A stretch of DNA of 6,541 nucleotides from Pseudomonadota bacterium (lineage in GTDB: Bacteria > Pseudomonadota > Gammaproteobacteria > Burkholderiales > Rhodocyclaceae): the NCBI GenBank assembly GCA_030917225.1, contig JAUPVD010000153.1, forward strand, positions 1 through 6,541, in the 5' to 3' direction. Both the position numbers and the translations under genes were made by a program. The notes beneath the pieces are model-generated. The model made no database searches. It had not been told where the DNA came from and saw nothing but the letters and a program-made list of their open reading frames with translations. Position 1 is the stretch's first letter; each line of letters opens with the position of its first letter. Below are positions 6,268-6,541 of this stretch, piece after piece.

Positions 6268-6541
6268 TTACTGCTGCGGGATGATGACCTGCATCGTAGC
6301 CAGTGTCGTTCGCGCCAGCTCATAATCGAAGGCAGCAAGCTCCCGCTGAAGACGGTCGGCACCGTCGCCGAAGGCGGCGCGTAGAGGCTGCAGGTTCTCA
6401 CGGCAGAAGCCGTTCGCAGCCATGTTGTCAGCGGCGAGCAGCAGATCGAGTTCACCCAGAATTCGCCGAACGGCAGACCAGTCCGCCGCGCCAACGTCCC
6501 CCTCCTGCTCTTCCGGAGCACCACCGATGGCGTCGACCAAC
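6268..6541 (-). CDS. C-terminal end of a larger protein, probably a hybrid sensor kinase or similar signalling protein (5' end outside window)
   Basis: The reading frame enters at the right edge and ends at TAA (6270-6268), giving about 91 residues. A TTG at 6540 could be read as a start but has no support, so the gene is treated as truncated by the window. The segment has an acidic linker (GGAPEEQEGD). A helical stretch follows, from ADWSAVRRILGELDLLLAADN through FCRENLQPLRAAFGDGADRL to FDYELARTTLATMQ. Short helical tails of this kind (L..L..LL..D..A....) ending in a FDYE.A...L motif are familiar to me from the C-termini of betaproteobacterial hybrid histidine kinases and related signalling proteins. 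No catalytic motif is inside the window, so the family is a guess. It converges on the copper-receptor-like gene with 42 bases between their stop codons. Confidence 0.5.
   Translation of the reverse strand, partial: LVDAIGGAPEEQEGDVGAADWSAVRRILGELDLLLAADNMAANGFCRENLQPLRAAFGDGADRLQRELAAFDYELARTTLATMQVIIPQQ

Overview
The window is ordinary-looking chromosomal DNA of high GC content (roughly 60 % by eye) from a Gram-negative bacterium. A betaproteobacterium of the Rhodocyclaceae type (Dechloromonas/Azonexus-like) fits best. That assignment rests on the overall look of the proteins, an outer-membrane TonB-dependent receptor, an AroG-type DAHP synthase and a PA0069-family radical SAM protein. It is an inference that could not be tested here. 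No tRNA, rRNA, CRISPR array, insertion sequence or phage gene was seen.

Layout. (1) Positions 1-570, minus strand: the N-terminal 190 residues of a FadR-subfamily GntR regulator, whose 3' end lies outside the window. A near-consensus sigma70 promoter (601-629) and a perfect FadR-type operator (581-591) precede it and suggest autorepression. (2) 802-1353, plus strand: a PduO-type ATP:cob(I)alamin adenosyltransferase, divergent from the regulator and with its own TATAAT box. (3) 1465-2544, minus strand: type I 3-deoxy-7-phosphoheptulonate synthase (AroG), convergent with the adenosyltransferase. (4) 2701-3807, plus strand: a PA0069-family radical SAM protein of unknown function, divergent from aroG. 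(5) 3913-6225, plus strand: a 770-residue TonB-dependent receptor carrying the CxxxM and HxM motifs of OprC/NosA-type copper receptors. It is closed by a strong intrinsic terminator at 6243-6265. (6) 6268-6541, minus strand: the C-terminal end of a larger, probably signal-transduction protein, convergent with the receptor.

The genes do not form one pathway. They are separate units: a regulator whose target probably lies to the left of position 1 or across the divergent promoter, B12 cofactor salvage, the first step of aromatic amino acid synthesis, an orphan radical SAM enzyme, and outer-membrane copper uptake. The radical SAM gene and the receptor run in the same direction with a 105-base gap and no convincing terminator between them, so read-through is possible.

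I found no clearly new multi-gene system. The points most worth following up are the regulator's operator and promoter arrangement, the conserved copper-ligand motifs in the receptor, a stem that could hide the receptor's ribosome binding site, and the uncharacterised radical SAM protein.
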